A stretch of 64,000 nucleotides of DNA from Sphingomonas sp. Its GTDB lineage: Bacteria; Pseudomonadota; Alphaproteobacteria; Sphingomonadales; Sphingomonadaceae. Positions within the stretch are counted from its first letter, which is position 1. Each line of letters begins with the position of its first letter. Below the pieces are notes generated by a model. That model searched no databases. It was given only the letters and a program-made list of their open reading frames with translations, and had not been told where the DNA came from. The stretch spans positions 248,001-312,000 of the forward strand of contig NZ_JAQZBC010000006.1 of assembly GCF_029239295.1 (NCBI RefSeq), read 5' to 3'. Of this stretch, positions 38,147-46,626 are shown in pieces. A program made the translations under genes and the position numbers.

Positions 38147-39619
38147 TTGACGGCGGGTCGCCCTGCACTGCTGTCGCGGCGGCGTATCGCGGACACGGAA
38201 ACGCCGGTTGCCGCAGCATTGAAGCTGATCGAGCCGGGCCGCGGCGATTACCTGCTGGAGTCGGTCGAAGGCGGCGCAATCCGCGGCCGGCACAGCATGT
38301 TGGGACTGGCCCCCGACCTGGTCTTTCGTGCGCAAGGCAATGCAGCATCGATCAATCGTGACTGGTTGACCGATCGCGACGCCTTCGCCCCGTGCGACGC
38401 CCCGACGCTGACGGCGCTGCGCGATCTGGTTGCGTCCTGCCGGATGGACGTGCCGAAAGAACTGCCGCAAGCGCTTGCCTGCCTCGTTGGCTATTTTGGC
38501 TATGAGACGATCGGGCTGGTCGAGAACTTGCCCACGCCTGAAGCCGACGCGCTGGGCCTGCCGGACATGATGTTCGTTCGCCCCACCGTCATCCTCGTCT
38601 TTGACCGATTGGCGGACGCGCTGTTCCTGGTGGCGCCGGTATGGCCGGATGACCAGCGTACGCCGGACGCGATCATCGCAGAGGCCGAAGAGCGGCTGGA
38701 CACGATCGAAGCGCGACTGGAAGCGACTGCGCTGCCGCCCCGCGTGCGCGCCGAGGCGGGCGAGGTGTCGCTCTCGCCCGTCCTGGCCGAGGGGCAGTAT
38801 GCCGAGATGGTGCGCGCGGCGAAGGAGTATATCGTCGCTGGCGATATCTTTCAGGTGGTGCTGGCGCAGCGTTTCACTGCGCCCTTCGCGCTGCCGCCCT
38901 TTGAGCTTTATCGGGCATTGCGGCGGATCAATCCGTCACCCTTCCTCTACCACCTCGATCTTCCCGGTTTCGCCCTCACCGGATCGAGCCCCGAGATCCT
39001 GGTGCGCGTTCGCGATGGCGAAGTGACCATTCGTCCGATCGCCGGCACGCGGCCACGCGGCAAGACCGCTAGCGAGGACGAGGCGAACCGCACCAGCCTG
39101 CTAGCGGACCCCAAGGAACGCGCCGAGCATCTGATGTTGCTGGACCTCGGCCGGAACGATGTCGGCCGCGTGTCCAGCGCCGGGTCGGTGACGGTCACCG
39201 ACAGCTACACGGTCGAATTCTACAGCCACGTCATGCACATCGTGTCCAACGTGGTCGGCGCGCTCGATCCCAGGCGCGACGCCATCGATGCCTTGTTCGC
39301 CGGCTTTCCCGCAGGAACGGTCAGCGGCGCACCCAAGGTGCGCGCGTGCCAGATCATCGCCGAACTGGAGCATGAGAAGCGCGGCGCCTATGCCGGCGGT
39401 GTCGGCTATTTCTCGCCCGACGGGTCGATGGATTCGTGCATCGTGCTGCGCACTGCGGTGGTGAAGGACGGGATGATGCACGTGCAGGCCGGCGCGGGCA
39501 TCGTCGCCGATAGCGACCCCATTTATGAGCAACGTGAGTGCGAGGCGAAGTCCGGCGCGTTGCTCGCGGCGGCGCGCGAGGCAATTGCCCAGGCCAGCAA
39601 CGGCGGTTTTGGCCAATGA
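38147..39619 (+). CDS. trpE: Anthranilate synthase component I
   Basis: Chorismate-using large subunit of anthranilate synthase, 490 aa, first step of tryptophan synthesis. LLESVEGG (about residue 33) is the feedback-inhibition site region. The catalytic domain has ACLVGYFGYE, RPIAGTRPRG, DLGRNDVGRVSSAGSV and GTVSGAPKVRA. The start is uncertain: the family N-terminus is complete from the TTG at 38147, no ATG or GTG lies in frame before it, and no clear ribosome binding site is visible. The stop overlaps the YciI-gene start (ATGA). Its partner trpG lies 2.2 kb downstream, not adjacent. Confidence 0.95.
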   Translation: MTAGRPALLSRRRIADTETPVAAALKLIEPGRGDYLLESVEGGAIRGRHSMLGLAPDLVFRAQGNAASINRDWLTDRDAFAPCDAPTLTALRDLVASCRMDVPKELPQALACLVGYFGYETIGLVENLPTPEADALGLPDMMFVRPTVILVFDRLADALFLVAPVWPDDQRTPDAIIAEAEERLDTIEARLEATALPPRVRAEAGEVSLSPVLAEGQYAEMVRAAKEYIVAGDIFQVVLAQRFTAPFALPPFELYRALRRINPSPFLYHLDLPGFALTGSSPEILVRVRDGEVTIRPIAGTRPRGKTASEDEANRTSLLADPKERAEHLMLLDLGRNDVGRVSSAGSVTVTDSYTVEFYSHVMHIVSNVVGALDPRRDAIDALFAGFPAGTVSGAPKVRACQIIAELEHEKRGAYAGGVGYFSPDGSMDSCIVLRTAVVKDGMMHVQAGAGIVADSDPIYEQRECEAKSGALLAAAREAIAQASNGGFGQ

Positions 39620-39930
39620 GCGTCGGCGGGGTGGCCGATGGCCATTACCTGCTGCGGTATGAACTGGCGGCGGATTATCTGGAACGCCGCGGGGCGCTTC
39701 GTGCCGCTCACCTCGCGCTCGCCTGGGAGGCCGCCGACCGGGGCTTCCTGGTGCTCGGCGGTGCCGTTGGCGAGCCGATCGAGTCCGCGCTGCTATTGTT
39801 TACCGACCGCGCCGCGGCCGAAGCGTTCGCCGCGGCCGACCCCTATGTCGTCGCAGGGCTCGTCACGCGCTGGCAAGTCAGCCGGTGGCACACCGTGGTC
39901 GGCCCGGGCGCTGCGACGCCGCTGCGCTGA
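39616..39930 (+). CDS. YciI family protein
   Basis: Small protein of 104 aa with the YciI ferredoxin-like fold: HYLLRYELAADYLERR, the conserved central GGAVGEPIESALLLF, and the family-typical DPYVVAGLVTRWQVSRW near the end. YciI proteins are small dimeric putative enzymes or stress proteins of unclear function. The ATG overlaps the trpE stop (ATGA), so the gene is translationally coupled to trpE. The frame opens upstream to 39538, inside trpE, which is rejected. Confidence 0.85.
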   Translation: MSVGGVADGHYLLRYELAADYLERRGALRAAHLALAWEAADRGFLVLGGAVGEPIESALLLFTDRAAAEAFAAADPYVVAGLVTRWQVSRWHTVVGPGAATPLR

Positions 39931-39985
39931 CGCCGCTTTCTTCGCCGGGCTTCTCAAGCGGCGATCCGCCCGATACGCAGATGCC

Positions 39986-41083
39986 ATGCGCCTCCTTTCG
40001 CTTCTGCTGATCGCCGCCGCGTCGCCCGCCGCAGCCCAAACCACCCAACCGGTCGCTACCCCCGCCAACCCGGCGTCGGCACCCACGAGATGGCCGACCA
40101 AGGAAGGCGATGTGACGCTGCCGGGGTTTCGCTTCGGGACGGGCGAGACGATGGACCTCAAGATCCATTACACAACGCTCGGTACACCGCGGCGCGGGCC
40201 GGACGGCGCCATCAACAACGCGGTGATGGTGCTCCATGGTACCGGCGGAACCGGCAAGCAGTTCCTGTCGCCGCAATTCGCCGATGAACTCTATGCACCC
40301 GGCCAGCCGTTCGACCTTCGCACCACCTATGTAATCCTGCCCGACAACATCGGCCATGGTGCCTCCTCCAAGCCGTCGGACGGCAAGCGCATGGCGTTCC
40401 CGAAGTACGACTATGGAGACATGGTGAGCGCGCAGAAGGCCATTCTGGAGAAGCTAGGGGTCACGCGGCTGAAGGTCATCCTGGGCACGTCCATGGGGTG
40501 TATGCACGCCTTTGTCTGGGGGCAGAGCTATCCCGGCTTTGCAGAGCGGCTGGCGCCGTTCGCCTGCCTGCCCGTGCCGATCGCCGGATTGAACCGAATG
40601 TGGCGCAAGCTGTCGATTGACGCGATCAAGGCGGACCCTGCGTGGATGGAGGGCAATTACAGCGCGCAGCCTGCGCAAGGCCTGGGCACCGCAGCGAGCC
40701 TGTCGATCATCGCCGGGTCAAATCCGCTCGCGCTGCAACAGCAATATCCGACGCGCGAGGGGGCGGAGGCGTTCCTGAGCCAGGCCTTTACCCGCAACAG
40801 CGCCAATCGTGATGCCAACGATTACATCTATCAGCTGGACGCCTCACGGACCTATGATCCGTCCGCAGGACTGGAGAAGATCACGGTGCCGGTGCTGTGG
40901 ATCAACTCCGCCGACGATTTCATCAATCCATCAGGCTATGGGATTACGGAGGCCGCCGTCAAAAGAATGCCGCGCGCCACGTTCCGCCTGATCGCGGCGA
41001 CGCCGGAGACGAAGGGGCATGGCACCCACACTTGGGCAAAGTTCTGGAAGACCGATCTCGCGCGGCTGATGGCGGCGCAATAG
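39986..41083 (+). CDS. Secreted MetX-like alpha/beta hydrolase
   Basis: Alpha/beta hydrolase of the homoserine O-acetyltransferase-like family, 365 aa. A signal peptide (MRLLSLLLIAAASPAAAQ) makes it periplasmic, so it is not a normal cytoplasmic MetX. The nucleophile elbow is GTSMGCMHAF with Ser as nucleophile, the Asp is in WINSADDFINP, and the His is in GHGTHTW. NIGHGASSKP matches the family's substrate region. The frame is open far upstream (39638) in the wrong frame of the YciI gene; ATG 39986 starts the signal peptide. The true substrate is unknown. It follows YciI by 55 bases. Confidence 0.87.
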   Translation: MRLLSLLLIAAASPAAAQTTQPVATPANPASAPTRWPTKEGDVTLPGFRFGTGETMDLKIHYTTLGTPRRGPDGAINNAVMVLHGTGGTGKQFLSPQFADELYAPGQPFDLRTTYVILPDNIGHGASSKPSDGKRMAFPKYDYGDMVSAQKAILEKLGVTRLKVILGTSMGCMHAFVWGQSYPGFAERLAPFACLPVPIAGLNRMWRKLSIDAIKADPAWMEGNYSAQPAQGLGTAASLSIIAGSNPLALQQQYPTREGAEAFLSQAFTRNSANRDANDYIYQLDASRTYDPSAGLEKITVPVLWINSADDFINPSGYGITEAAVKRMPRATFRLIAATPETKGHGTHTWAKFWKTDLARLMAAQ

Positions 41084-41105
41084 ACGCGCCCCCGAGACGG
41101 CCTGA

Positions 41106-41135
41106 CGGCCGGGCGGCAGCCCGGCCGCGATGACG
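41106..41135. repeat. REP-like palindrome between convergent genes
   Basis: Perfect 9-bp stem CGGCCGGGC (41106-41114) and GCCCGGCCG (41119-41127) with loop GGCA, followed by CGATGACG. The core and the ATGACG-like tail resemble the REP-like pair at 32.8 kb. It sits between the convergent MetX-like gene and the hypothetical gene and could also end transcription. Confidence 0.5.
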
Positions 41136-41144
41136 CCGATTTGC

Positions 41145-41633
41145 TTAGCGGGGATCGTCCTCGATCTCGATGTCGGTACGCGATTCCGGCGTCGCCTGCT
41201 GAGCCTCCAGACGCTGCTGGCGCTTCTCGGCGGCCCAGGCCTGGCCGGCCTGGATCGAACAGCCGCTCTGGCCGCCAGTGCCGATCGGCGAGCACGTGTT
41301 GGGCAAGCCGCCGGCCACCCGGCCGACGCGATCAACCGTCGCGGCGCGATTGACCCAGCTTTGATTCTGCGCCGGCACCTCCGGCGGGCGACGCAGCGGC
41401 TTGGGCACGCGGAATTGATCGTTCGGATCCAACCGGCTGCACACGACAATCTCGTCGGCTGCCGCGGTTGGACAGGCTTCGCTGCCGGTGAGCGTTACCT
41501 GGCGGATCCGCTGCGGCGGCTGTCCGCTTTCCGCCTGAGAGGAGGCGGCGGCATCGGGCTGCGCCTGCGCGAATGCGGGCAATGGCAGCAGCGCCATCGC
41601 GGCGACGGGGACGAGAAACACGGAGCGGAACAT
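41145..41633 (-). CDS. Secreted hypothetical protein
   Basis: Protein of 162 aa with a clear signal peptide ([18 protein letters not shown], then AFAQAQ). The mature part has four cysteines (EACPTAA, EIVVCSR, NTCSPIG, GCSIQ) and the motif [18 protein letters not shown], which I recall from other small secreted sphingomonad proteins. No function is known. ATG 41633 is well supported by AGGAGG 9 bases upstream. It is placed antisense between trpE and trpG, interrupting the trp genes, and shares its upstream region with the divergent trpG. Confidence 0.8.
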   Translation of the reverse strand: MFRSVFLVPVAAMALLPLPAFAQAQPDAAASSQAESGQPPQRIRQVTLTGSEACPTAAADEIVVCSRLDPNDQFRVPKPLRRPPEVPAQNQSWVNRAATVDRVGRVAGGLPNTCSPIGTGGQSGCSIQAGQAWAAEKRQQRLEAQQATPESRTDIEIEDDPR

Positions 41634-41775
41634 GCGAGGCGACCTCCTGGGTGGTCCATCAACGATCACGCCAGCAGCTTTCTCCCCGCTGAACGTCGTG
41701 GCTGCGATTACGCGATCTGGCGCCGCCCGCAACAGCCGTTGCGGCGACGCCCGGTTGCGCTATGTCGGAGCCAAC

Positions 41776-42369
41776 ATGATCCTCGTCATCGACAATTACG
41801 ACAGCTTTACCTGGAACCTCGTCCATTATTTGATGGAATTGGGGGCGGAGGTGCGAGTCGAGCGGAATGACGCGCTGACCGCCGCGGAGGCGCTGGCGTC
41901 CAACGCGAGCGGGTTCCTCGTATCGCCGGGGCCGTGCACGCCAAATGAAGCGGGGATCAGCCTTGATCTGGTAGCCGCCTGTGCCGAGAGCCGCCGCCCA
42001 CTGCTGGGCGTGTGCCTCGGCCATCAGGCGATCGGGCAGCATTTCGGCGGTCGCGTCGTGCGTGGCGGGCTGATGCACGGCAAGACGAGCGCGATCGACC
42101 ATGATTCTACCGGCGTGTTTGCCGGCCTGCCCTCGCCCTTCACTGCCACGCGTTATCATTCGCTGGTCGTGGAGGACGTGCCCGACGCCTTGATTCCCAA
42201 CGCCCATGCGGCGGACGGATCAGTGATGGGCCTGCGGCATCGCGATCTGCCGATCCACGGCGTTCAATTTCATCCCGAAAGCATCGCGACCGAGCATGGG
42301 CATGATCTGCTCGCGAACTTCGTTGCACTGACGGGTGCGCGCGCCGCCGGCGCAAGGACCAACGCATGA
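41776..42369 (+). CDS. trpG: Anthranilate synthase component II (glutamine amidotransferase)
   Basis: Small subunit of anthranilate synthase, 197 aa, which supplies ammonia from glutamine to TrpE. The class I amidotransferase signature is [12 protein letters not shown] with the catalytic Cys; the His-Glu pair is in VQFHPESI. The oxyanion region is [16 protein letters not shown] 41776 is chosen (GGAG 6 bases upstream); the upstream open frame overlaps the divergent gene's promoter. It heads the tight cluster trpG-trpD-trpC-moaC-moeA-lexA. Confidence 0.96.
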   Translation: MILVIDNYDSFTWNLVHYLMELGAEVRVERNDALTAAEALASNASGFLVSPGPCTPNEAGISLDLVAACAESRRPLLGVCLGHQAIGQHFGGRVVRGGLMHGKTSAIDHDSTGVFAGLPSPFTATRYHSLVVEDVPDALIPNAHAADGSVMGLRHRDLPIHGVQFHPESIATEHGHDLLANFVALTGARAAGARTNA

Positions 42370-43355
42370 CCACCATCGCCTTGCTGCCTGATCCCCGTTC
42401 GCCGCTATCGCGCGAAAGTGCGTCGCAGGCATTCGCGGACATTCTCGACGGGCGCGCCAGCGAGGACGCGATTGCACGCTTCCTGATCGACCTGTCAGAC
42501 CGGGGCGAGACCTCGATCGAGATCGCCGAGGCGGCCCGCGCGCTGCGCGAACGATTGATCCCGATCAGCGCACCGGCGGGTGCGATCGACGTGTGCGGCA
42601 CGGGCGGCGACGGACACCACACGCTGAACGTCTCCACCGCGGTCAGCCTCGTTGTTGCCGCATGCGGCGTTCCTGTCGCCAAGCACGGCAATCGCGCAGC
42701 ATCGTCCAAGGCTGGTGCGGCCGATACGCTGGAGGCGCTTGGCCTCGACATGGAGCGCGCCGGCATGCTGGCGGAGGAAACGCTGAACGAACTGGGCATC
42801 TGCTTCCTGTTCGCGGCCAACCATCATCCCGCGATGCGCCGGATCACGCCGATCCGCCGTCAGATCGGCAAGCGCACGATCTTCAACCTGATGGGCCCGC
42901 TGGCCAACCCGGCGCATGTGACGCGCCAGCTGATCGGGATTGCTCGCCCTGACTATGCGCCCGTCTATGCCGAGGCGTTGGAGCGGCTCGGCACCGAAGC
43001 GGCAATCGTCGTATCGGGAGAGGAAGGACTGGACGAGGTGTCCGGCGCCGGGCCGACGGTGGCGGTGTCGATTGGCGACGTAACAATGAACGACCGCATC
43101 GTCCCCGAGGACGCGGGGGTCGGTCGCCATCCGATCGCGGCCATTCGCGGCGGTGACCCGGCGCATAACGGTTATGCCCTGCGTCGCCTGCTGAAGGGCG
43201 AGCGGGGTGCCTATCGTGACGCAGTACTGATCAACGCGGCGGTGGCGCTGGTGCTGACCGGCGAGTCGCTGTCCAACGGCGCGCAGCGAGCCGCCGAGGC
43301 GCTGGACAGTGGGGCGGCGAACGACCTGCTCGATCGCTGGATCGCCTGGGCATGA
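42366..43355 (+). CDS. trpD: Anthranilate phosphoribosyltransferase
   Basis: Second enzyme of the tryptophan branch, 329 aa, joining anthranilate with PRPP. Glycine-rich motif [12 protein letters not shown] and the substrate motif [15 protein letters not shown] are complete; [11 protein letters not shown] matches the family. The ATG overlaps the trpG stop (ATGA), so translation is coupled. Confidence 0.97.
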   Translation: MTTIALLPDPRSPLSRESASQAFADILDGRASEDAIARFLIDLSDRGETSIEIAEAARALRERLIPISAPAGAIDVCGTGGDGHHTLNVSTAVSLVVAACGVPVAKHGNRAASSKAGAADTLEALGLDMERAGMLAEETLNELGICFLFAANHHPAMRRITPIRRQIGKRTIFNLMGPLANPAHVTRQLIGIARPDYAPVYAEALERLGTEAAIVVSGEEGLDEVSGAGPTVAVSIGDVTMNDRIVPEDAGVGRHPIAAIRGGDPAHNGYALRRLLKGERGAYRDAVLINAAVALVLTGESLSNGAQRAAEALDSGAANDLLDRWIAWA

Positions 43356-44203
43356 GCGGGACGGCGGGCAACGGCATGAATATTCTCGACCGGATCCTCG
43401 CCACCAAGCGAGAGGAAGTGGCGGCGCACCGCCGCGATCGTTCGATCGCTGACCTTGATGGACAAGCGCGTGGCCAGACGCCGCCACGCGGCTTCAAGGC
43501 AGCGCTTGATCGTGTCGCGCGCGCCTCAGCGGCGGCAGGAGCAAGCAGTTCCGATCCCGTGGAATTGCCGCGTTACGCGCTGATCGCCGAGATCAAGAAG
43601 GCCAGCCCCTCTAAGGGGTTGATCCGACCGGATTTTGATCCGCCCGCGCACGCCCGCGCGTACGCGCAAGGTGGCGCGACCTGCCTGTCGGTGCTGACCG
43701 ATCACGACTATTTCCAGGGCCACGAGGATTACCTGATCGCTGCGCGCGCGGCGTGCGACCTGCCGGTCATCCGCAAGGATTTCATGGTCGATCCCTGGCA
43801 GGTGGCCGAAGCGCGCGCGATCGGCGCGGACGCCATCCTCATCATCATGTCCGCGCTGGACGACGGGGCGGCCGCCGAAATCGAGGCGGCGGCGATCGAG
43901 CGTGGGATGGACGTTCTGGTCGAAGTGCATGATGCACTCGAGCTTGAGCGCGCACTCAAGCTGCGTTCGCGGTTGATCGGGGTGAACAATCGCGACCTAC
44001 GCGATTTCTCGGTCAGTTTCGAACGGACGTATGAGTTGGTGGGCCGCGCGCCGCGCGATTGCACCTTCGTTGCGGAGAGCGGGCTGAACACGCGCGCCGA
44101 TCTGGATGCTATGGCGGGCCATGATGTGCGCTGCTTCCTGATCGGCGAATCCCTGATGCGGCAGGCGGATGTGGCGGCGGCCACCCGTGCGCTGGTTCAA
44201 TGA
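43352..44203 (+). CDS. trpC: Indole-3-glycerol phosphate synthase
   Basis: TIM-barrel enzyme forming indole-3-glycerol phosphate, up to 283 aa. Key motifs: [14 protein letters not shown] (phosphate and catalytic Lys), [27 protein letters not shown] and [12 protein letters not shown]. Two starts are possible: ATG 43352 overlapping the trpD stop (ATGA), used here, and ATG 43376, which gives the more usual N-terminus [15 protein letters not shown]. trpA, trpB and trpF are not in this window. The gene overlaps moaC by ATGA. Confidence 0.96.
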   Translation: MSGTAGNGMNILDRILATKREEVAAHRRDRSIADLDGQARGQTPPRGFKAALDRVARASAAAGASSSDPVELPRYALIAEIKKASPSKGLIRPDFDPPAHARAYAQGGATCLSVLTDHDYFQGHEDYLIAARAACDLPVIRKDFMVDPWQVAEARAIGADAILIIMSALDDGAAAEIEAAAIERGMDVLVEVHDALELERALKLRSRLIGVNNRDLRDFSVSFERTYELVGRAPRDCTFVAESGLNTRADLDAMAGHDVRCFLIGESLMRQADVAAATRALVQ

Positions 44204-44667
44204 GCGGCCTGACGCACCTCGACGAGAACGGCGCCGCCCGGATGGTCGACGTCGGCAACAAGACAGAGACGGTGCGTGAGGCGGTGGCCGAAGGGCGCAT
44301 CACGATGTCAGCGGAGGCAAGCGCCGCCATCGCCACGGGCGCCGTGGCGAAGGGCGATGTCCTGGCCGTCGCGCGCGTCGCCGGCATCATGGCGGCGAAA
44401 CGCACCAGCGACCTCATCCCGCTATGCCACCCCTTGCCTCTGTCAAAGGTGACGGTCGACCTGACAGTCGAGGATGATGGCGTCAGCGTTCGCGGAACGG
44501 TCGCGACAAACGGGCGGACCGGGGTGGAGATGGAGGCGCTGACCGCCGTCTCCGTCACGCTGCTGACCGTGTATGACATGGCCAAGGCGCTCGACAAGCG
44601 GATGACGATCAGCGGGATTCGGCTGCTGAAGAAGACCGGCGGAAAATCAGGCGACTTTGCCGCCTGA
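44200..44667 (+). CDS. moaC: Cyclic pyranopterin monophosphate synthase
   Basis: Molybdenum cofactor enzyme of 155 aa acting with MoaA in the first step, formation of cyclic pyranopterin monophosphate. Diagnostic motifs: [16 protein letters not shown] at the start, [37 protein letters not shown] and the C-terminal lysine-rich end [10 protein letters not shown]. It overlaps trpC by ATGA, so trp and Moco genes share an operon, a known alphaproteobacterial arrangement. Confidence 0.97.
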   Translation: MSGLTHLDENGAARMVDVGNKTETVREAVAEGRITMSAEASAAIATGAVAKGDVLAVARVAGIMAAKRTSDLIPLCHPLPLSKVTVDLTVEDDGVSVRGTVATNGRTGVEMEALTAVSVTLLTVYDMAKALDKRMTISGIRLLKKTGGKSGDFAA

Positions 44668-44732
44668 CAGTGCTGCGCGGCACAACCGATTGTGGGTGTC
44701 GTGTCGGGAGCTAATCTGCCACTTCCCTGATC

Positions 44733-45917
44733 ATGAGCGAATTGCTTCCTGTCGCTGAGGCGCAGGCGCGCCTGCTGGCCGCTGTGCCTGCGGTATCGAC
44801 CGAAACTCTGTCGTTGATCGACGCGATCGGCCGGTGGGCGGCAGCGCCCTTAATCGCCCGCCGCACTCAACCGGAGAGCGACCTGTCGGCAATGGATGGA
44901 TATGCGGTGACGTTCGGGGACTTGCCCGGCCCGATCCAGGTCATCGGCGAAAGCGCAGCTGGACGACCGTTCTCCGGCACGCTGAACGCCGGGGAAGCGA
45001 CCCGAATCTTCACCGGCGCGGCCGTTCCCGATGGCGCCGACACGGTGATGGTACAGGAGGAAGCCAAGCGGAACGGCGACACGCTGTGGCTTGATGGCGA
45101 GGGGCCGGCGCGCGTCGGCGCCAACATCCGCCGCCGTGGGCTGGACTTTGAGGGGGGGGAAACGCTGGTACAGGTCGGCGAGCAGCTGACACCGGCACGG
45201 CTGGCCGTTGCGGCAACCGGGGGTCTCGGGAGCGTGAGCGTGCGACGCAAGGTACGTGTCGCGATCGCGGCCACTGGCGACGAACTTACAGAACCGGGCA
45301 GCGCGCTATCACCTGGCCGCCTGCCGGAATCGAACCGGCTGCTGCTTCGCGCGCTGCTCTCCGATCTGCCTGTCGATATTCTCGACCTTGGCATTCTGCC
45401 GGACCAGCTCGAACCGCTGACCAGGGCCTTTCGCGATGTTCGGGCCGATGTGCTGGTCACGACCGGCGGCGCCTCCGTTGGCGATCACGATCTGGTGCGG
45501 CCGGCATTGATCGCGGCCGGCGCAAGCATCGACTTCTGGCGCATCGCGCTTCGCCCCGGCAAGCCGTTGATGGCGGGATGGCGCGATAACATGGCCGTGC
45601 TGGGACTGCCGGGTAATCCCGTCTCGGCCTTTGTGACGGCCGTCCTTTTCGTTAAGCCGCTGATCGCGAAGCTGGCCGGCGCCACCGATCCCTTCCCCCG
45701 CACCACCACTGCGATCCTGGGCGAACCGTTGCCACCCAATGGCGCACGGACCGATTATCTGCGCGCGGAATTGCGCGACGGATTGGCATACGTTGCTGCG
45801 ATCCAGGACAGCTCCATGCTACGAACGTTGGCGCGCGCCGGGTGTCTCGTCGTGCGCGAACCGCATGCCGCCGCGGCGAGCGCCGGCGACTCGGCAGAAA
45901 TCCTCGTGATCGCTTGA
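44733..45917 (+). CDS. moeA: Molybdopterin molybdenumtransferase
   Basis: Inserts molybdenum into molybdopterin, 394 aa. Motifs in order: DLSAMDGYAVTF, GAAVPDGADTVMVQEE, IAATGDELTEPGS, TTGGASVGDHD (cofactor-binding) and LPGNPVSAFVT. It follows moaC after 65 bases. No strong ribosome binding site is visible before the ATG. The end of the gene contains the likely -35 hexamer of the lexA promoter. Confidence 0.96.
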   Translation: MSELLPVAEAQARLLAAVPAVSTETLSLIDAIGRWAAAPLIARRTQPESDLSAMDGYAVTFGDLPGPIQVIGESAAGRPFSGTLNAGEATRIFTGAAVPDGADTVMVQEEAKRNGDTLWLDGEGPARVGANIRRRGLDFEGGETLVQVGEQLTPARLAVAATGGLGSVSVRRKVRVAIAATGDELTEPGSALSPGRLPESNRLLLRALLSDLPVDILDLGILPDQLEPLTRAFRDVRADVLVTTGGASVGDHDLVRPALIAAGASIDFWRIALRPGKPLMAGWRDNMAVLGLPGNPVSAFVTAVLFVKPLIAKLAGATDPFPRTTTAILGEPLPPNGARTDYLRAELRDGLAYVAAIQDSSMLRTLARAGCLVVREPHAAAASAGDSAEILVIA

Positions 45918-45956
45918 CGCCACCATTTACGTTCCTTAAAGGTTCCCAGTCTGTTC
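45914..45956 (+). promoter_or_regulatory. lexA promoter with three phased SOS half-sites
   Basis: GTTC occurs at 45931-45934, 45942-45945 and 45953-45956, each exactly 7 bases apart, giving two overlapping copies of the alphaproteobacterial LexA box GTTC-N7-GTTC. A promoter fits over it: TTGACG at 45914-45919 (inside the moeA stop), 17 bases, TAAAGG at 45937-45942. LexA binding would cover the -10 region, so lexA is probably autoregulated. The ribosome binding site GGAG is at 45962-45965. Confidence 0.85.
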
Positions 45957-45972
45957 GCCGCGGAGATGACCC

Positions 45973-46626
45973 ATGCTCACCAAAAAGCAGCACGAGCTGA
46001 TCTGCTTTATCAATGATCGGTTGGCCGAGTCTGGCGTCTCCCCTTCTTTCGAAGAGATGAAGGACGCATTGGACCTGAAGTCCAAATCGGGCGTCCACCG
46101 CCTCATCTCTGCGCTGGAGGAACGTGGCTTTCTGCGCCGCCTGCCCAACCGCGCTCGCGCCCTCGAAGTGCTAAAGGTGCCGGAAAGCCGCGACGCCGCG
46201 GGCAAGGCTGCGCCAGCTCCGGCCCTCCCTCAGCCGGCCAACGACGTGGTCGAGGTGCCGCTGCACGGCCGTATCGCTGCGGGCGCCCCGATCGAAGCGA
46301 TCGAAGGCTCCACCAGCCTGCCCGTGCCGGCCGCTTTGCTGGGCGCGGGCGAACATTTCGCGCTTGAGGTCGCGGGTGACTCGATGGTTGAGGCCGGCAT
46401 TCTCGACGGCGACTTCGCGCTGATCCGCAAGCAGGATGTGGCGCGTGATGGCGAGATCGTGGTCGCGCTGATCGAGGACAGCGAGGCCACGCTGAAATAC
46501 TTCCGTCGCGAAGGCACGATGATCCGGCTCGATCCGGCCAACCGCTCCTATGATCCGCAGCGTTATGCGCCGGCACAGGTTCGCGTGCAGGGCAAGCTGG
46601 CCGGAATCCTTCGCCGCTACTCCTGA
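45973..46626 (+). CDS. lexA: SOS repressor LexA
   Basis: Repressor of the DNA-damage response, 217 aa. The N-terminal winged helix-turn-helix begins [15 protein letters not shown] and includes [20 protein letters not shown]. The self-cleavage site is Ala103-Gly104 in GRIAAGAP. The catalytic dyad is Ser137 ([10 protein letters not shown]) and Lys175 (EATLKYFRR). Two overlapping SOS boxes precede the gene. A Pro/Ala-rich linker joins the domains. Its 3' end overlaps the convergent comEC by 10 bases. Confidence 0.97.
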   Translation: MLTKKQHELICFINDRLAESGVSPSFEEMKDALDLKSKSGVHRLISALEERGFLRRLPNRARALEVLKVPESRDAAGKAAPAPALPQPANDVVEVPLHGRIAAGAPIEAIEGSTSLPVPAALLGAGEHFALEVAGDSMVEAGILDGDFALIRKQDVARDGEIVVALIEDSEATLKYFRREGTMIRLDPANRSYDPQRYAPAQVRVQGKLAGILRRYS

